From positions 43,896,001 to 43,960,000 of the forward strand of contig CM114273.1 in NCBI GenBank assembly GCA_050084515.1: 64,000 nucleotides of DNA, given 5' to 3'. The translations under genes were made by a program, and so were the position numbers. Below the pieces are notes generated by a model. It saw only the letters and a program-made list of their open reading frames with translations, was not told where the DNA came from and ran no database searches. Shown here in pieces: positions 33,431 to 46,275 of this stretch; within the stretch, counting starts at the first letter, position 1; each line of letters starts with the position of its first letter. This DNA is from Blasia pusilla (Eukaryota > Marchantiophyta > Marchantiopsida > Blasiales).

Positions 33431-36400
33431 AACCATCCATGCATAGCACCAATTTCTTAACTTAAATTGAACGGTTTTAATATATTAATTCGATATATTT
33501 TCTACTCTTGTCGCCATGGGAGCAAAACACGAGACCCTAGATGAATAAAGACCGTTTAGTACTTGGATAAGGCCAAAATGTAATAAGAAATACCCTAAAA
33601 TGCGTAATGTTTTTTGACTAAAAAATGCCGTTATAGCTAAATTAAGCCGCGTTTAGCACAATAAGTGAGACTAAATATAATAAGTGGACGTAAATCCTAA
33701 CGGATCCTCCGCAAGTTCCGTCTGTTCGTTCACTTCCGTTCCCTATGCATTAGATCCGTTCTACAGTCCCGACCGCATTATCTTACTAAAATGATTATTA
33801 GGATAATCGCAAGCGCATGGTTTACAGTAATGATAGATTACCGTACTATCTGCCTAGTTCTGCTGGATGCGTGATGTCCGTCGATCGTCTGGATCTTACG
33901 CTGGATATGGGAGTAGGATTCGGGTCGAATCCGATTGGATTCGGAAGCTCCCCTCTCGGTCCACGTGACAGCAGCCGGAAGCTTCCTGTCAGTTCGAAGA
34001 CCTCGGGCCCACCACGCTCAGTTTCATGGCGACGCGTGTCGGATCTTGTGCCTCGTGGAGGCTTCGCGGACCTGAAGCTTGCAAGTGAGAGTGCCCTTCG
34101 CCGAACGAACGACCGAAGGCTTCACGGGAAGAAGGCCATTTGACAGGTGACCTGAAGTTCTGAAGCTCTAAACTTCCGTTGGTTCCCCCTGGAGCTGCAA
34201 GTTGTGCACTGCTTGCTGGCAACGTCCTGTCGGTTCCGTCGCATTCTCGACTGACTTCCGTCAGAGTTCAACGGAAACTCCCAAAGGGACAGATCTAACG
34301 GACGGTTTCCTGAACTTTAGGTGGCGAGATTTTGGTTGGCCTACGGACAGAGTCCGAAGACGGCGGCGATTCGTTGGCTCCGTGCGGCTGTAGCACTCAT
34401 TCTTTCGTCATTATTATTTTTATAATAGTATTCATTTCGTGTTAATTAAAGTGGGAAATGTTTAATTATTCGGTCGGTCAAAAATTATTATTGAATTATT
34501 TCCTGTTACTTAGTTTTCTATGAATTTTTAAAAATCCTACAACATGTCTAGAGTCCAGAGAATTATGATGTATTCTTAGTCCTCTTATTTGAATTTTTGA
34601 ACCATGGAATGGATTTCTATCTTTTTCGAATCAATTATTCCCGTGTTAGTATCAATGTTCTCCCCGCACGAATGGTTCTCATCCTTCTTCTCCCCGTCCG
34701 TTATTCCACGTTGTGTTTTCCGGATTGTCAAGTAGCCACAGAATCGTCTGTGCATGTGTTTTCTACCTTTTCTTCACTAATTCCCATTTTTATCAAACTT
34801 AATACAGGGAGTTAAATTATTTACCCTTATTTATTTTCTTTGAATTTTCTCTTTTTTATCTTGTATTTCCAGTAATTTAATTTTTTATCTTGACCTTACT
34901 GCAAGGGATTGAAATGAAATTATTATTTTTAGTTCTTCAAATAACTCAATTTGGATATTAGGAATTTTTCATCATTCCATTTTAACATTTTTTTTTGGTG
35001 CCTAGTTTTGTTCCAGGATGGCTCAATCAAACTTGTTGTCCTCGTTTGAGGGTTGTGTTTAAAAATTGAAATAGTACACTGATTTGCGTGGGATTTGGAT
35101 TAGTATGTATGGCATGGTTGCACAGAAACGAGCATGTCGGTCCATGGGACTTACATGCCCAACGGGTTCCCCACTGAGGTTTTTTAAGTACCCTAGCGGC
35201 CCACCCAAGCTCTAGTCGCGTACCAATGCAGGCTTAGGGCGGGCTAGTGTGGGCTTAAAAACGGGCTACATGTTCCTAGACTGGGGGCGGGCTGGCCAAG
35301 CCCGGATCTATATAGCGGGCGGGGCGGGCTCGGGTGTGGGCAGGCATCCTAGGGACAAACATAAGTCCGCGCTTACGAACTTTGTCCTGGTGCAACCTTG
35401 ATATATGGTAGTATGGATTTCAATGGTAAGAGAGGAGAGAGAAAATGAGAGATTAAGGGAAGAAATAAAAGATCCTTATGTCTTAGGGTGAAATATTCAT
35501 TTGATCTTGTTTCATAAATTTTTTAGTTTATGATGGAAAATAAATGGGGCACGTGGACATACCATGGAAGTAGCTTTATCTGAATGGATGGGAGAGGAAG
35601 ATGGAGAAATCCGTTTCAATACCATAGCTTAATGGGCTATGGTATTGAAAACCCTGAGATGCAGAGGGTCTTCATCTCCCCCTATTGTATTCCTTAATCC
35701 ATGCGTGTTCTCGTCTTATGACCTCAAGATCCCAAGTTATATTCTTGGTAATGTTTTCAAACCATTATTTTTTCATTTGCAAGAATTGAATTGGGTTGAG
35801 TTTATATCTAAGATATTTGATTCCAAATTTCTCAAAAATCAAACATGCCAATATTTGCTATATTTTCATGATAAAATTTCAAATACAAGCACAAATTTCT
35901 CTTAAAAATGCATAAAAATAGAATTCATACAAAAATAACATCAAATTAGCTTAAGAATGGTGCACACAAAGAGAGTATGCGCAATGAGTTGTCCATGAAG
36001 CAAAGAACCCTCACCTCGTTTGGATAATCCCATAGTCGCGATGATCGCACAATTTGCCATGCCTTTCTTTTTGAGAGAATTTCACATTCTCAAGCTCAAG
36101 TGAATAACATAATGCATGATAAAAATTAGTTGTTGTGGGGGCTAAGAAGTAAGGGACTTTTTAATCTCCCAGTCTAGATGAATTCTAGTTATGTTTTATC
36201 CTTTCTCTAATTTTTTAAGACCTATTGCTTCTTTTCCCCTTGTTTATACTATAAACAAAGGAGGTGTTATAGAAACAACCCTAAAGGATTTATTTGTTGT
36301 TGAAACCTATAATTTTAAGGGAGGGAATTAAGTTAAGGGGAGAGGAGAGTACACATAGGAGGGCATGGGAGATGGAGAGGGAAGGGCGGGTAAGGGAGGG

Positions 36401-37266
36401 GTCCGTGGGGAGGAGTGGATGGACGAGCAAAGAGGAGGAGGAAGAAGCATAATTTCTTTTTTATTTCTTTTTTTTTCATGAAGAGTCGCGGGCAACAATG
36501 CCGCAACATGGTAGTGCCTACAATGCCTTTACCGATTCAAACAGAAATGTAGATATTATATCAGTTTAACAAGAAAATGCGTATGGGAATTAGGTAAGGG
36601 CACAATGTTTCTGAATGGAAACTTTTTGCGAGGATTGGGATTTGTAAGGACTATCATTTAACTATACAATCGGTCGCATAGAGTATACTAGTTTAGCAAT
36701 ATGTTTGATGCAATTAAATAATTATATTCAAAGAAACTATAGTGAAGTCATATTAAAAAATCTTGAGGTTTAAAAAAATTAAAGAGTACGTAACAGAAAT
36801 CTACAAAAATTGACAAAAGTAAGTGACATTTGAAAAACATTTACAACCATAACCAATTCCCAATTCTTAGCTCCTAACATTTATAATAATAGAATTGTAT
36901 TTATCTCCATCATCTTAGACATCTAAATCCAAATGAAACTTTTTCATAATTGTCTTCCCAAATGCACATATTTTTACCATAAATGGCAAGGGCATCTCTT
37001 TCTATTGATTAAATTTCCTTTTCTAATCACACCTCCATTGCTTCACAACACACCCTTGTGAGTAGCCTTCTCAACCACTTAAAGTCATTAAGGTAACATA
37101 AGAATCAAAATGTAGGTCACCTATTGTTTCAACAATGTCATAATGACATAATGCCCAAATTAATGTCATAACGGCTTCCCCTTATTGATTGTCACATTCT
37201 TGCCACTTGCGTCTCATCTCACATTACCTCTTTTGCATACCACATGTCCCTACCATTGTGAGTGGT
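33431..37266. other. Intergenic DNA with two GC-richer islands
   Basis: 33690-34400 and 35160-35370 are GC-richer than the surroundings. The second is dominated by GGGCGGGC-type words. The open frame at 33817-34143 matches no family and probably reflects composition. The remainder is AT-rich and empty. Confidence 0.45.
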
Positions 37267-37452
37267 GTGGGTACCCCACATTTTATTATCCATTTGGTAT
37301 CTACTCAGGATTATTATTTTCAGTTGTGTTTACCCTCTAGTCTCATCTTCCTTAAGAAAGTGGGTACTCCACATTTTATTATCCATTTGCTATCTACTCA
37401 CGATTATTTTCAGTTGTGTTTTCCCTTCTAGTCTCATCTTCCTCTAGAAAGT
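37267..37452. repeat. Two tandem copies of a 93-bp unit
   Basis: GTGGGTACCCCACATTTTAT at 37267 recurs as GTGGGTACTCCACATTTTAT at 37360. The copies continue in register to the words TCTCATCTTCC. Confidence 0.9.
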
Positions 37453-37492
37453 TCCCATCAACCAATCGCTAGCTTGTAAGTTCTTCTAAAGA

Positions 37493-38279
37493 ATGGCTCC
37501 AAAGATGCAAACTTTGCAACCAACTTTGAGGAAGAAACCATACTGTTACCACGATCAGGAGAAAGATGGCTCGGTTTGTTGCATTGAGGTAAAAGAATTC
37601 ACAAATCTAAACAAAGAAAAAGTGTTGTCAAGATTTTGCCAACATATATCGCTGTCAACCATTGTCTGCAAAGCTCAAGTGGTGTGGTATCACCTGTTCC
37701 ATGATTTTACGCGGGGAGATTCTGGCTTGCTTCTCCGCGAGAAGATGAAATTGTTTTGAAATGAGATCCATTTCTAAGTTTCAGCCAAAAGGTGTACTCC
37801 TGTGGAGTTTTCAGGTAGAGGTATGGGACAAGACATACATCATGAAAAGATCCGCCTTAATTCATAAAACATGGCTGCGTCCGACTGAAAAACTGAACAA
37901 TGCAGCTGAGAAGAGCATCACAATAGCCAAGTACTTAATGAATTCTAGTAGCAAGAGCAGATCACATGAAGGATGTCGTGGTAAGCACATAGGGAAGATA
38001 AAAACCTTCACCGCGATAGACCTTAATTCGAAACTGATTGGGTTAGAGATACGGAGGGTCGACTACCCACAGGTACTATTGAACGCCAAAGAGAGAAGAT
38101 ACAACCATTATTTAAAGAAATACTCGATGAAAACTATCCAGAACCCCACCCAAAGGAAGTTTGGCCAAAGGTCAAAAGTGAAGATGGGACAGTTACCATT
38201 GCAAAGTCAGCCACACCAAAGTCTACTGTTGATCCGCCTTCAGCGAACTTCCACATCCAAGCATCTAGCACCACATTGA
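37493..38279 (+). pseudogene. Unrecognised ORF pair
   Basis: Two consecutive plus-strand frames (37493-37759 and 37761-38279, separated by 1 nt and a frame change) have more protein-like composition than the surrounding DNA. The first contains FTNLNKEKVLSRFCQHIS and VWYHLFHDFTRGDSGLLL. The second is lysine-rich with no clear domain, and another frame across its end reads acidic and proline-containing. They could be a broken gene or an old transposon fragment. I do not recognise the family. No introns or promoter could be assigned. Confidence 0.3.
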
Positions 38280-39116
38280 GAACTTAGCTTCTCAACTGAT
38301 TCCATGCCTCAGTCTTCCATTTGGACATATGTACATTCACATACAATGAAATATCCAAAATAGACAAGAAATTCCAAATGCACATATAGCATCCCAAATC
38401 AGGACTTAATAAAGTAGTCCACTTCTTTATTACAAATGAGAGGCCACTCCTCTGACCTTGCAAAAACAATCTAAAAGTGTATGATCTTAGAGACGATCAC
38501 ACACACACACACACATCCCAGTCATTAATAACTCTCCTTGGTGGCTCCCAATATCATAAACTCACACACATACAATACAATGCTCTCGTTCAGGTAATTC
38601 CAACTTCGCAAATCATGTAGATGAAGTTGACCTCAAGGCCATGTGCACAAACAAAAGCATCGAATAGCTTTCCTCAAGATTTCCATACATGCAAGAGAGT
38701 TTTGGCCGAATGCACACACACAAGTTGATAATGGCTCCAAAATGATCACAAATCATGTTGGTGCCTGAGATTTCAGATGATACACAAACCATATAAAGCT
38801 GTTGACCTTTAACCATTCACACAAACACAGAAGAAAGGAATACTCACCTTGGGATAGTTCCAGCTTCATGACATTAACAAAAGGTGGTCTTAAACATGAC
38901 CAGTTACTCAAGTTCAAAATCTTTTTCCTTCCAAACGTGGCCAATCAATTCTGATGACAAGCCGTGTGAGAAAAGCAAATGTAGCACTATGTTTTGCATG
39001 ATTGTTTCCATGCTTTTAAGGAAAACTTACATGAAGGAAGGCTCCAGCTCATTTTGGAAGCTTCCTAGTACTATGTGCCTTTGAAGGACCACCTCAATGC
39101 TTGAGAGGTCTTCGGC
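38280..39116. other. Downstream flank of the AI-2E-like gene
   Basis: No coding sequence was recognised. An (AC)n tract of seven units lies at 38501-38514. The 3' UTR of the minus-strand gene should fall in the right part of this interval. Confidence 0.45.
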
Positions 39117-42100
39117 CTAATCTCCCCTCTTGCTCGCATGCAAGTAAGTAGATGCTGTACAGGGGAGGCCTCTCATTTCCCCATTCCTCTGGATCTGTGA
39201 CTGTTTCAACCCAAAATTGAACTTTAAGAGGTCATACTTACTGGTGCAGGAGGAGCCATGGGGTTGCGCTTGATTACATACTCAATAAAGAACACAGCCA
39301 TGGGAACAGCCACTATGAGTCCCCACACGCCAAGTGCGTGCTCTGCAAATACAAGAACTGCCAGAGCCATCAAAGGATGGAGCTTCAGATGTGCTGCACC
39401 CAAACATCAAGTCATATCAGTAAAACCACTACAACTCCGGTTCAATGCTCAATGCTTGCTTCTTTTATTTATGAAAATTATTCTGGTAGGAGGGTTAGAT
39501 GTCTGAGGCAATTGCAACATGGTTCTCAATCCAGCACTCCGGCAAGCTAAGCACTCAACTGCACCACCTCAGTTTAACTAGGGCAGGGACTTGCACTCCT
39601 GTCGTAATGATGACTATGCCTCTCCTTGAAAAGACCATGAAATTGTGCTCTCCAAAACATAGATCTAAATCATGCATTTTGGCAAGCTCAGGATTCAGTA
39701 GTGTACAGCCTCTCCTCTCCTACTGGAGAGAGAGCTTGAGATCTTCTCATGAAGATACATGATGACTGCCACAAAAGGCATACAAGGGAAAGGGTTATAG
39801 CCCTTCCTTGCATGGACAAGATAAACCCTTCAGTCAATCTCTTCAAGGGAAAATTGGGAATGTAGGTACTCTCATCATGGAGTTTGAACCACTCTTGAAA
39901 AGTGAAGGCATGGAATGGAAGGTCTCACCTGAGTATATAGCGGGGTTTAATATGTACGCCTCAACAGCATGTATAAGAATGACCATCACCACAACCAAAC
40001 CCAGTTGCCAAATTCCTGACCTGTTTGCACGAATCAAACTTCCAACAGTTAATACTAAGACACCAAAGTTGCTTGGGAAAGTCCTCACAGATGCACCTGG
40101 GCATGAACAGACCCCGATTTGACAGCTTCTCATGCAGATCATGGATTATCAAGCAGTTTAAGGTCTTCTGGCTGATTATGAAAACTATAGGCAAATCTTG
40201 CAATTGGAGATGGAAAATCTCTGGGTCTCCTTGTCAGAGCTCTCTCTGAATTGTTATCAATTCTGGTTGGAATCTAAACACTGCTGCTATGCCTTTGTTT
40301 CAACTTCAACAACCTTGAGCCCAAGCACACAACTGAAGAGGTCAGGCAACTTCTGCAGCAGACAAAGAGCAACCATAGTTGCGATCATCTAACTGGCTTA
40401 AATGGAGGCAGAGATATAAATTCAGCAAGAGTTTCTAAATTATTTTTCATATGTCCAGTCGAAAGAATCTAGTCATGAAGCATGACTTAGAAAGATGAGG
40501 TCACTCATACATACACACAGCTCATGGTGACCCACATTGAAGGTTACCTTATCCACAGAGGCTAAACAGGTCACTGCCATAATGAAGATCTCCTAACGTA
40601 AAGCGAAATTTTTGAAAGTGGAAGGAAACAGAAAGGAAATGAGACATTACTCTGTGAATGCCACGACCCCGATAGGAACCGTTGAAATGATCACTCCTGC
40701 AACTGGGACAAAGGAGCATAGGAAAACGAAGAAGGACAGTAGGCCCACACCGGACACCCTCAGAACTAGTAGACCCAAACTTGTCAGTGCTGTGTTGACC
40801 ACAGCAATGGCACTTTGAGCTTGCAATGCCTTCCCAAATATTCGGCCAAATGTTGCTATCTGTGTGAACAAAGCGGATTGCACCAAATCACCAACCCTAT
40901 CAGTGCCTTGAGGCTTATAACTTCACTATTAATTTTGATAAACCACAGCTTTCCATCACATAATGTCTCAGATACAAGGTAACAAGCACTGAAAACTAAG
41001 TACAACATGAGATTAAAACTCCCCCACTTCTTGAAAATTCTCAATTGCCTATGATAAACCAGAGCTGATCTTTTTGAAAGTAAGATGTAGAAACTGTGCA
41101 TTAGCTTTCATCTTAAATTGTTCCATCTCAGAATGACCGTTATGCAAACCTTCACAAGCAAATTTAACGAGGTCAGGAATTACCACTGGTGCAGTTTCCT
41201 GGTAGACCATTGACAAACGAGACTCCTTCAAAGATTGCACACCTCTTCGGATAGCAGGCATATCCCACACGAGCATAAATGAAAATATAAGGCTTACCAA
41301 ACTCTGCATGAACATCACCACGTCCGTGCCAGTCCAAGTAAGTCCCAGTACTTGGAGATTTAACAAGAGTTAGAAAATGAGTCTCTAAGCAGCATGTGCA
41401 AATTTCTATTTGGACGACAAGACTAGCGAGACCTCTTTACTAAAGCATCCTTGTTCATGTTCTTTCAAAAGACGTGCATTGTTCACAGATCCTTGTACGT
41501 GTTCTTTGAAATTTTTTCATTGTGATAGCAGTATGGACAGGGTGCCCATCTTTTGAAAGTAAAATGTGAGAAGAGTTATTGATAGAGGAATCAGGTGAAA
41601 AAACATGTTGATGGTAGGTTCCAAGTACTAACTAAGGAGTGTCTATTGTAACCTAGCAACCATGGACCACCCACTCTGGGTAGATATCCTAGAGATTGGG
41701 ATGGGTGCAAAGTACCCTAAGCTTAGGAGACCCTCGTCTACAGAGTGAGAGGTTACTCTACAGTGCTGGTGCAAGGCTTTTAGGGTAAGCCAGGCAACTC
41801 TTCACAACTGAATCTACCTTCCCTGATTTGGATACCCAAAAGGAGTTGTGTACCAGGGCAGCAGCTTTCATGGTGGTACCAGTTTGTGGATTTTAGCGTA
41901 GGTTTTTACTGTAAGTTACAACTTTCACACAAGTGACCAGATACTGATGGGAGGATTTATCCCACTATCACAAAAGGTACAAGACTTTGCTTGTGTTTTG
42001 ATCACAACTACAAACAAAGAAGAGCATTGAGAGTATAACAGCACCTGCAAGGCAAACCGGCTCGTGGCAGAAATGAGGGTGGCCAACCATACAACCACTG

Positions 42101-45100
42101 CCCCTGAATAGTCCTTTATCAACTGTTGTAAAACTGTTGATCTTTGGGCTCTACTACCTGCCACGGATTCCTGCTATCAACAAGCACACTCCTCATTACT
42201 GCCGCAGGAACTATAGAACAGAGAGATGTTCACTCATTGTCACTTTGATTGCACACTATCCAAAGATTGCACAAATACAAAGTTCACCATAAACTTACCA
42301 GGACAACTGTATCGGGTTTGGTGAGGACAAGCAGAAATCGCTCCAGCTGCCAAATACAACCAGCAACCAAATCAAGAAGGGCTTAAACTTGACATAGACC
42401 AAACAACAATTGATGCCACCAGAAGCATCCGCACCATCCGTTTTGAAAATCTGGCATTGTCTTGTTCAATTCCAACACCCTGTAGTTTACCCTGCTCCAG
42501 TGGATGGTGTGTCCAGATTCATGTTCATTTCAGGTCTTATCAGATGCACTGTCTTGCTAGTCCTTGTTCCCTCTCGAGACTCATAGTCTGATGAGCAGAT
42601 TGGAGATACTTGATTTGGATAACCTCGCAGAGAGTAGCTAGTAGAAACTTTCAGCGGCATAAAAGCCCAGCATTCCTCTTCTTGTGGAGTTCAGCTTACC
42701 TGGTCAGTGACTTGCTCTCCTAATGTATGTCTTAGCTTCTCTGAGATGAGTGTGTACGGATCTTCATTTGCCTGAACAATTAAACCTTCAGTCATATACA
42801 GCAACCCCCATCAAACCTCTGACCTTGATCAAAACAAGTGTTTTTGCCAGCAATGACTTGACTTTCATCTAAGGCATCTGGCTAGGATCCTTTACAAGGA
42901 TCCTAAAAACTGACTAACGAATTGGAACAACCCAAATACAAGAATTAGACTAACCCAAATAGAATAATTGAACCCAAATTTCTACAAATTTTGAAGAAAT
43001 ACTCTACTGGATAACACAACGTAATCTGGTGTTACCTATCCTAAACAAGATCCAGCTCTTCCTCTTGATGAAATCTTGAAGCATTGTAAGCGACTTCTGT
43101 AGTTAACCGGTACCCAGAGTAATTTTCAGCTGAACTCAATTAAGAAAGACTTGGAAGAGCTTTATTACCTGAATACGGGCAATCACTCGGGCTCCCTCTT
43201 GAGTGAGTCGAGGAATGTAGACAATACCAATTCCTACTAATGCTGCAATGATTACTGCGTACATAGTTGCCACCAGTATTCGCCTCCGTCCTGGCAAATA
43301 TCCTTCCGCCCAGGCTACCAAGGAATTTCCAACCACTGATAACACGATTGTTCCCATTATAATCTGCAATCCACACTCAACAACACTTCAATGACCGAGA
43401 AGGTGATAAGTTTCCACATGTCCACCTCTCTGGTACTGGAGCTCTTCGACTTACCATTTTGACAAGAAGTTCTGGCCACGTAAGTCTGTGCTCAAGGGGT
43501 AAACTAATGTCTTGAAAGTCCAGAATCATTTCTACCCCTTGAGTGCCCACTAATCTTCCAAATGGGGGGCTAATGCACTTCATAAGAAGTAGAAATACAA
43601 CTCAGGACCTCTCTCTTCTCTAAGCAGAAGAATCATTCTTCTTTGCCCGGATGACTAAAAGTGGATTCACTAATCTTCACAGCTTAGACAGTGAGTGCTA
43701 GCATTCAAATTGAAAGGGACTCCAAGACTACTCACTGGCTACCACACTGCTTTCTGGCTGATGTTGTGAGAGATTATGTGGAGTAGAAAGGACATCTGCT
43801 CGGCCATTCAATAAGGGGGATAAACTCAAGATCTGTACAGCTTGTCCACAAATTCCATCAACTTGGGAGCTGGGACAAGGAGATGTAACATACCCCTACA
43901 AAATCTCGGAGTTGGAACATAGTGAATGCAACAGAGGCCCAAACTGCCAGTCGTTGAAATGGGACTTGTCTCAAGAACGACCCAAGATTAAGAATAACAT
44001 ACGGGTCAGGTCTAGCCCCATTCATATTACTTATTTCTCCAACATCTTCCCCGGCTACAGGGGCAGCCGAGGTTGGTGTGGCAGCAGCTTTCATCGCCAT
44101 CTCCCATGAAATGAACCTCTTTGATTGATGTTGTCTTGCTTTGGCTCCAGCTTCCCCCAGTTGATCGTCTCCACCCAACCCTCCTCCTCCTCCACTGAAA
44201 TCACCTGAACTTTGCCACCTGGGTCCTGAATCATACTACATTGGTTCCCAGGAATGTGAGACTTCCATCAGAATGATAACTCAGTTTTACCAATGTACCC
44301 CAGCTAGGAAGTTTCAGAATGTTACAGGAGTAGAATTCGTTTACAACACATTTCAGAACGAAAACAATCTGAAGCAATGTCACTATTCTCCCCGACACAG
44401 ATAGAGGACACTGGAAGAAGCTCTACTGTTCAGTTTGACTCTACAGAGCACTGCAACTTTGAGGGAGAAAGCTCCTCACTGTCCTTGAATAATCCAGTCT
44501 GCAAATTAAATCTGACCATAGAATCAAGAACTTCTGATTTGATTCTCCCTTGACAGAGACTGTGAATGACGAGCAAACGTTTAGTGTTAGCACATCGATA
44601 ATTCAATCCATTACTGCTTTGAGGATAAGCTTCTGATAGCTCTTACATGGCAGTCTCAAAAATCATTCTGGATGATTCAAGAATTGCTGTTTCAATTCTC
44701 CCTTGAAAGATACAGTCAGAGCTTAAGAACTCCTAAATAGATTTCTACTCAAGATGGGATTCTGTAACAATTGCTGCCACAAAGTCACCATCTCTCTCTT
44801 CGTGTGGAACTGCACTCATTAACTAGTGCCTGTTGTAACCTTGCAGCCATAGACAGCATGCCTTGGTTGGACGGTGCTCATTTAAGGTGAGGGAGAGAGA
44901 ATGAATTGATCCATGAATTCTATGTAGAGATAGCGGGAGAATGAATGAATGAATAGATTTATTGTCCACGGGGACCTCACAGGGCCAAGGGACTTAGTTT
45001 TGCAAAAATAACAGCAATTTGAAGAAAGAACCAGCAAAGCACCGGCAAGGGCTTAAGAGGTCCTTTGTGCCAGGTGATTTTCTCTAGTCTTCACACAACA

Positions 45101-46275
45101 ATGACAGACTATACTCATTAAGTAGTGCCTGTCGTAGACAACAATGACAGAGAGAGAGTGAAAAAAAAACCAACCTTCCCAAGCACGTCTATGCCATTAA
45201 AACATTGACATACATCTGATAAACGGCGATCAAGCTATCACTATCAGAAATGCCTGTGTCGTGAATGGATGAATGACTGAGGTGATTGATGAATTCTATG
45301 TAGAGACAGGGAGAGACTGTAGCCATTAAGTAGTGCCTGTCGTAGTCTTGGCTTGAGACAGGGTGAGTGAGAGAGTAAAAAAATTCAACCTCCGTCAGCA
45401 GGGATATGACATTCAAACGTTCATATACAAACGATAAAGGATGAACAAATTTCTCACTTTGAGAACTGCCTGTGTCGTGGACGGATTCTATGTTTACTAG
45501 TCTTCAGAAGGCTATAACAGACAGCACTTCAAGACAATCTCACTCGCCCGATAAGGGATCTACAGACGCCAATTTTATCCCAGGTTTTACTACCTGCGTA
45601 CTGGCTCTCTGCCCGCTCTGTGAGTTCGGCCGGGCTATGAATCCGATCTTGGGTTGTGAGCGAATCCCCAAACAGGGAATAAACCCCAGGCGCATAAACA
45701 CACGATGTCATAAAATGTTTCCAACGCCATGATCCCTTATTCCAGTGCAGTATTGAGAATTAAACAGTTTCTACCTCTCACATGAACAGCTCTCAAATTT
45801 CCAGAGAGGTGAAGAGGGCCTTACAGACAATGGAACAAAGGCCAATTGCCTTGCTCAAAGGCTTTCATCACCCAATGTGGACGTCAATTCTGGCTACCAA
45901 AACCACTCCAGGAAAAGCCGACGACATAATTACCCACCACCAGACCTAAGTATGCGGTACAGCAATCAGGGGGAAATCCCCAAGCCCACGCGTAGTATTG
46001 CACCAATGTGACGAGGAGAAGGAATCGCAGCTGAGTTAGCAAGTGAGTGTAAAAGGAAAGAAAAAACGACAACTAACCTGGCTGGAACAGGAGCCACAAG
46101 GGGGAAATCGGAGAGAGAGTCTGGGATGTCCAAATCTCTGATGACGAGAAGCCCGCACCGAGTAATGCGACGCAGCTCTCCGTCCAGCCTTACGAGGTGA
46201 GCTCCACAGATGCAGAAACGAAGCAGACGAAGTGGCAGCGGTAGCAGGCTGGCAGATGGGGGCATGAGCCATCAC
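39117..46275 (-). CDS. AI-2E/PerM-type (UPF0118) membrane transporter, probably plastid-targeted, 12 exons
   Basis: The product is about 586 residues. Exons (minus strand): 46078-46275, 43894-44235, 43455-43577, 43169-43363, 42700-42771, 42299-42346, 42045-42170, 41184-41303, 40651-40859, 39929-40020, 39242-39393, 39117-39200. Introns are GT-AG and phases agree. Residues 1-66 are rich in Ala, Ser, Arg and His with few acids, like a plastid transit peptide, followed by a Gly-rich link. The membrane part has GTIVLSVVGNSLVAW, a second helix ending YIPRLTQEGARV, SLVSLIFSFMLVWDMP, FGKALQAQSAIAVVNTALT, GLLSFFVFLCSFVPVAGVI, VILIHAVEAYILNPAIYS and HLKLHPLM followed by LGVWGLIVAVP. This is the AI-2E transporter order. 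Bacterial members export the signal AI-2 or act in Na+/H+ antiport and potassium or envelope stress; the plant substrate is unknown. The C-terminal exon is uncertain, since a second reading frame there also stays open. Confidence 0.85.
44817..45480. repeat. Degenerate ~205-bp repeats in the first intron of the AI-2E-like gene
   Basis: The word CATTAA.TAGTGCCTGT.GTA begins three copies at 44817, 45116 and 45324. The last two share long stretches, including ATGAATTCTATGTAGAGA nearby and a TGCCTGTGTCGTG word in each. No coding capacity was found. Confidence 0.7.

Noticed and set aside
33817-34143. 108-codon frame in a GC-richer island
   Set aside because: No family resemblance and no splice or codon support. 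Its length is explained by base composition.
38501-38514. Short ACAC tract as possible CRISPR or regulatory array
   Set aside because: Simple dinucleotide microsatellite. No spacer-repeat structure anywhere in the window, and the genome is eukaryotic.
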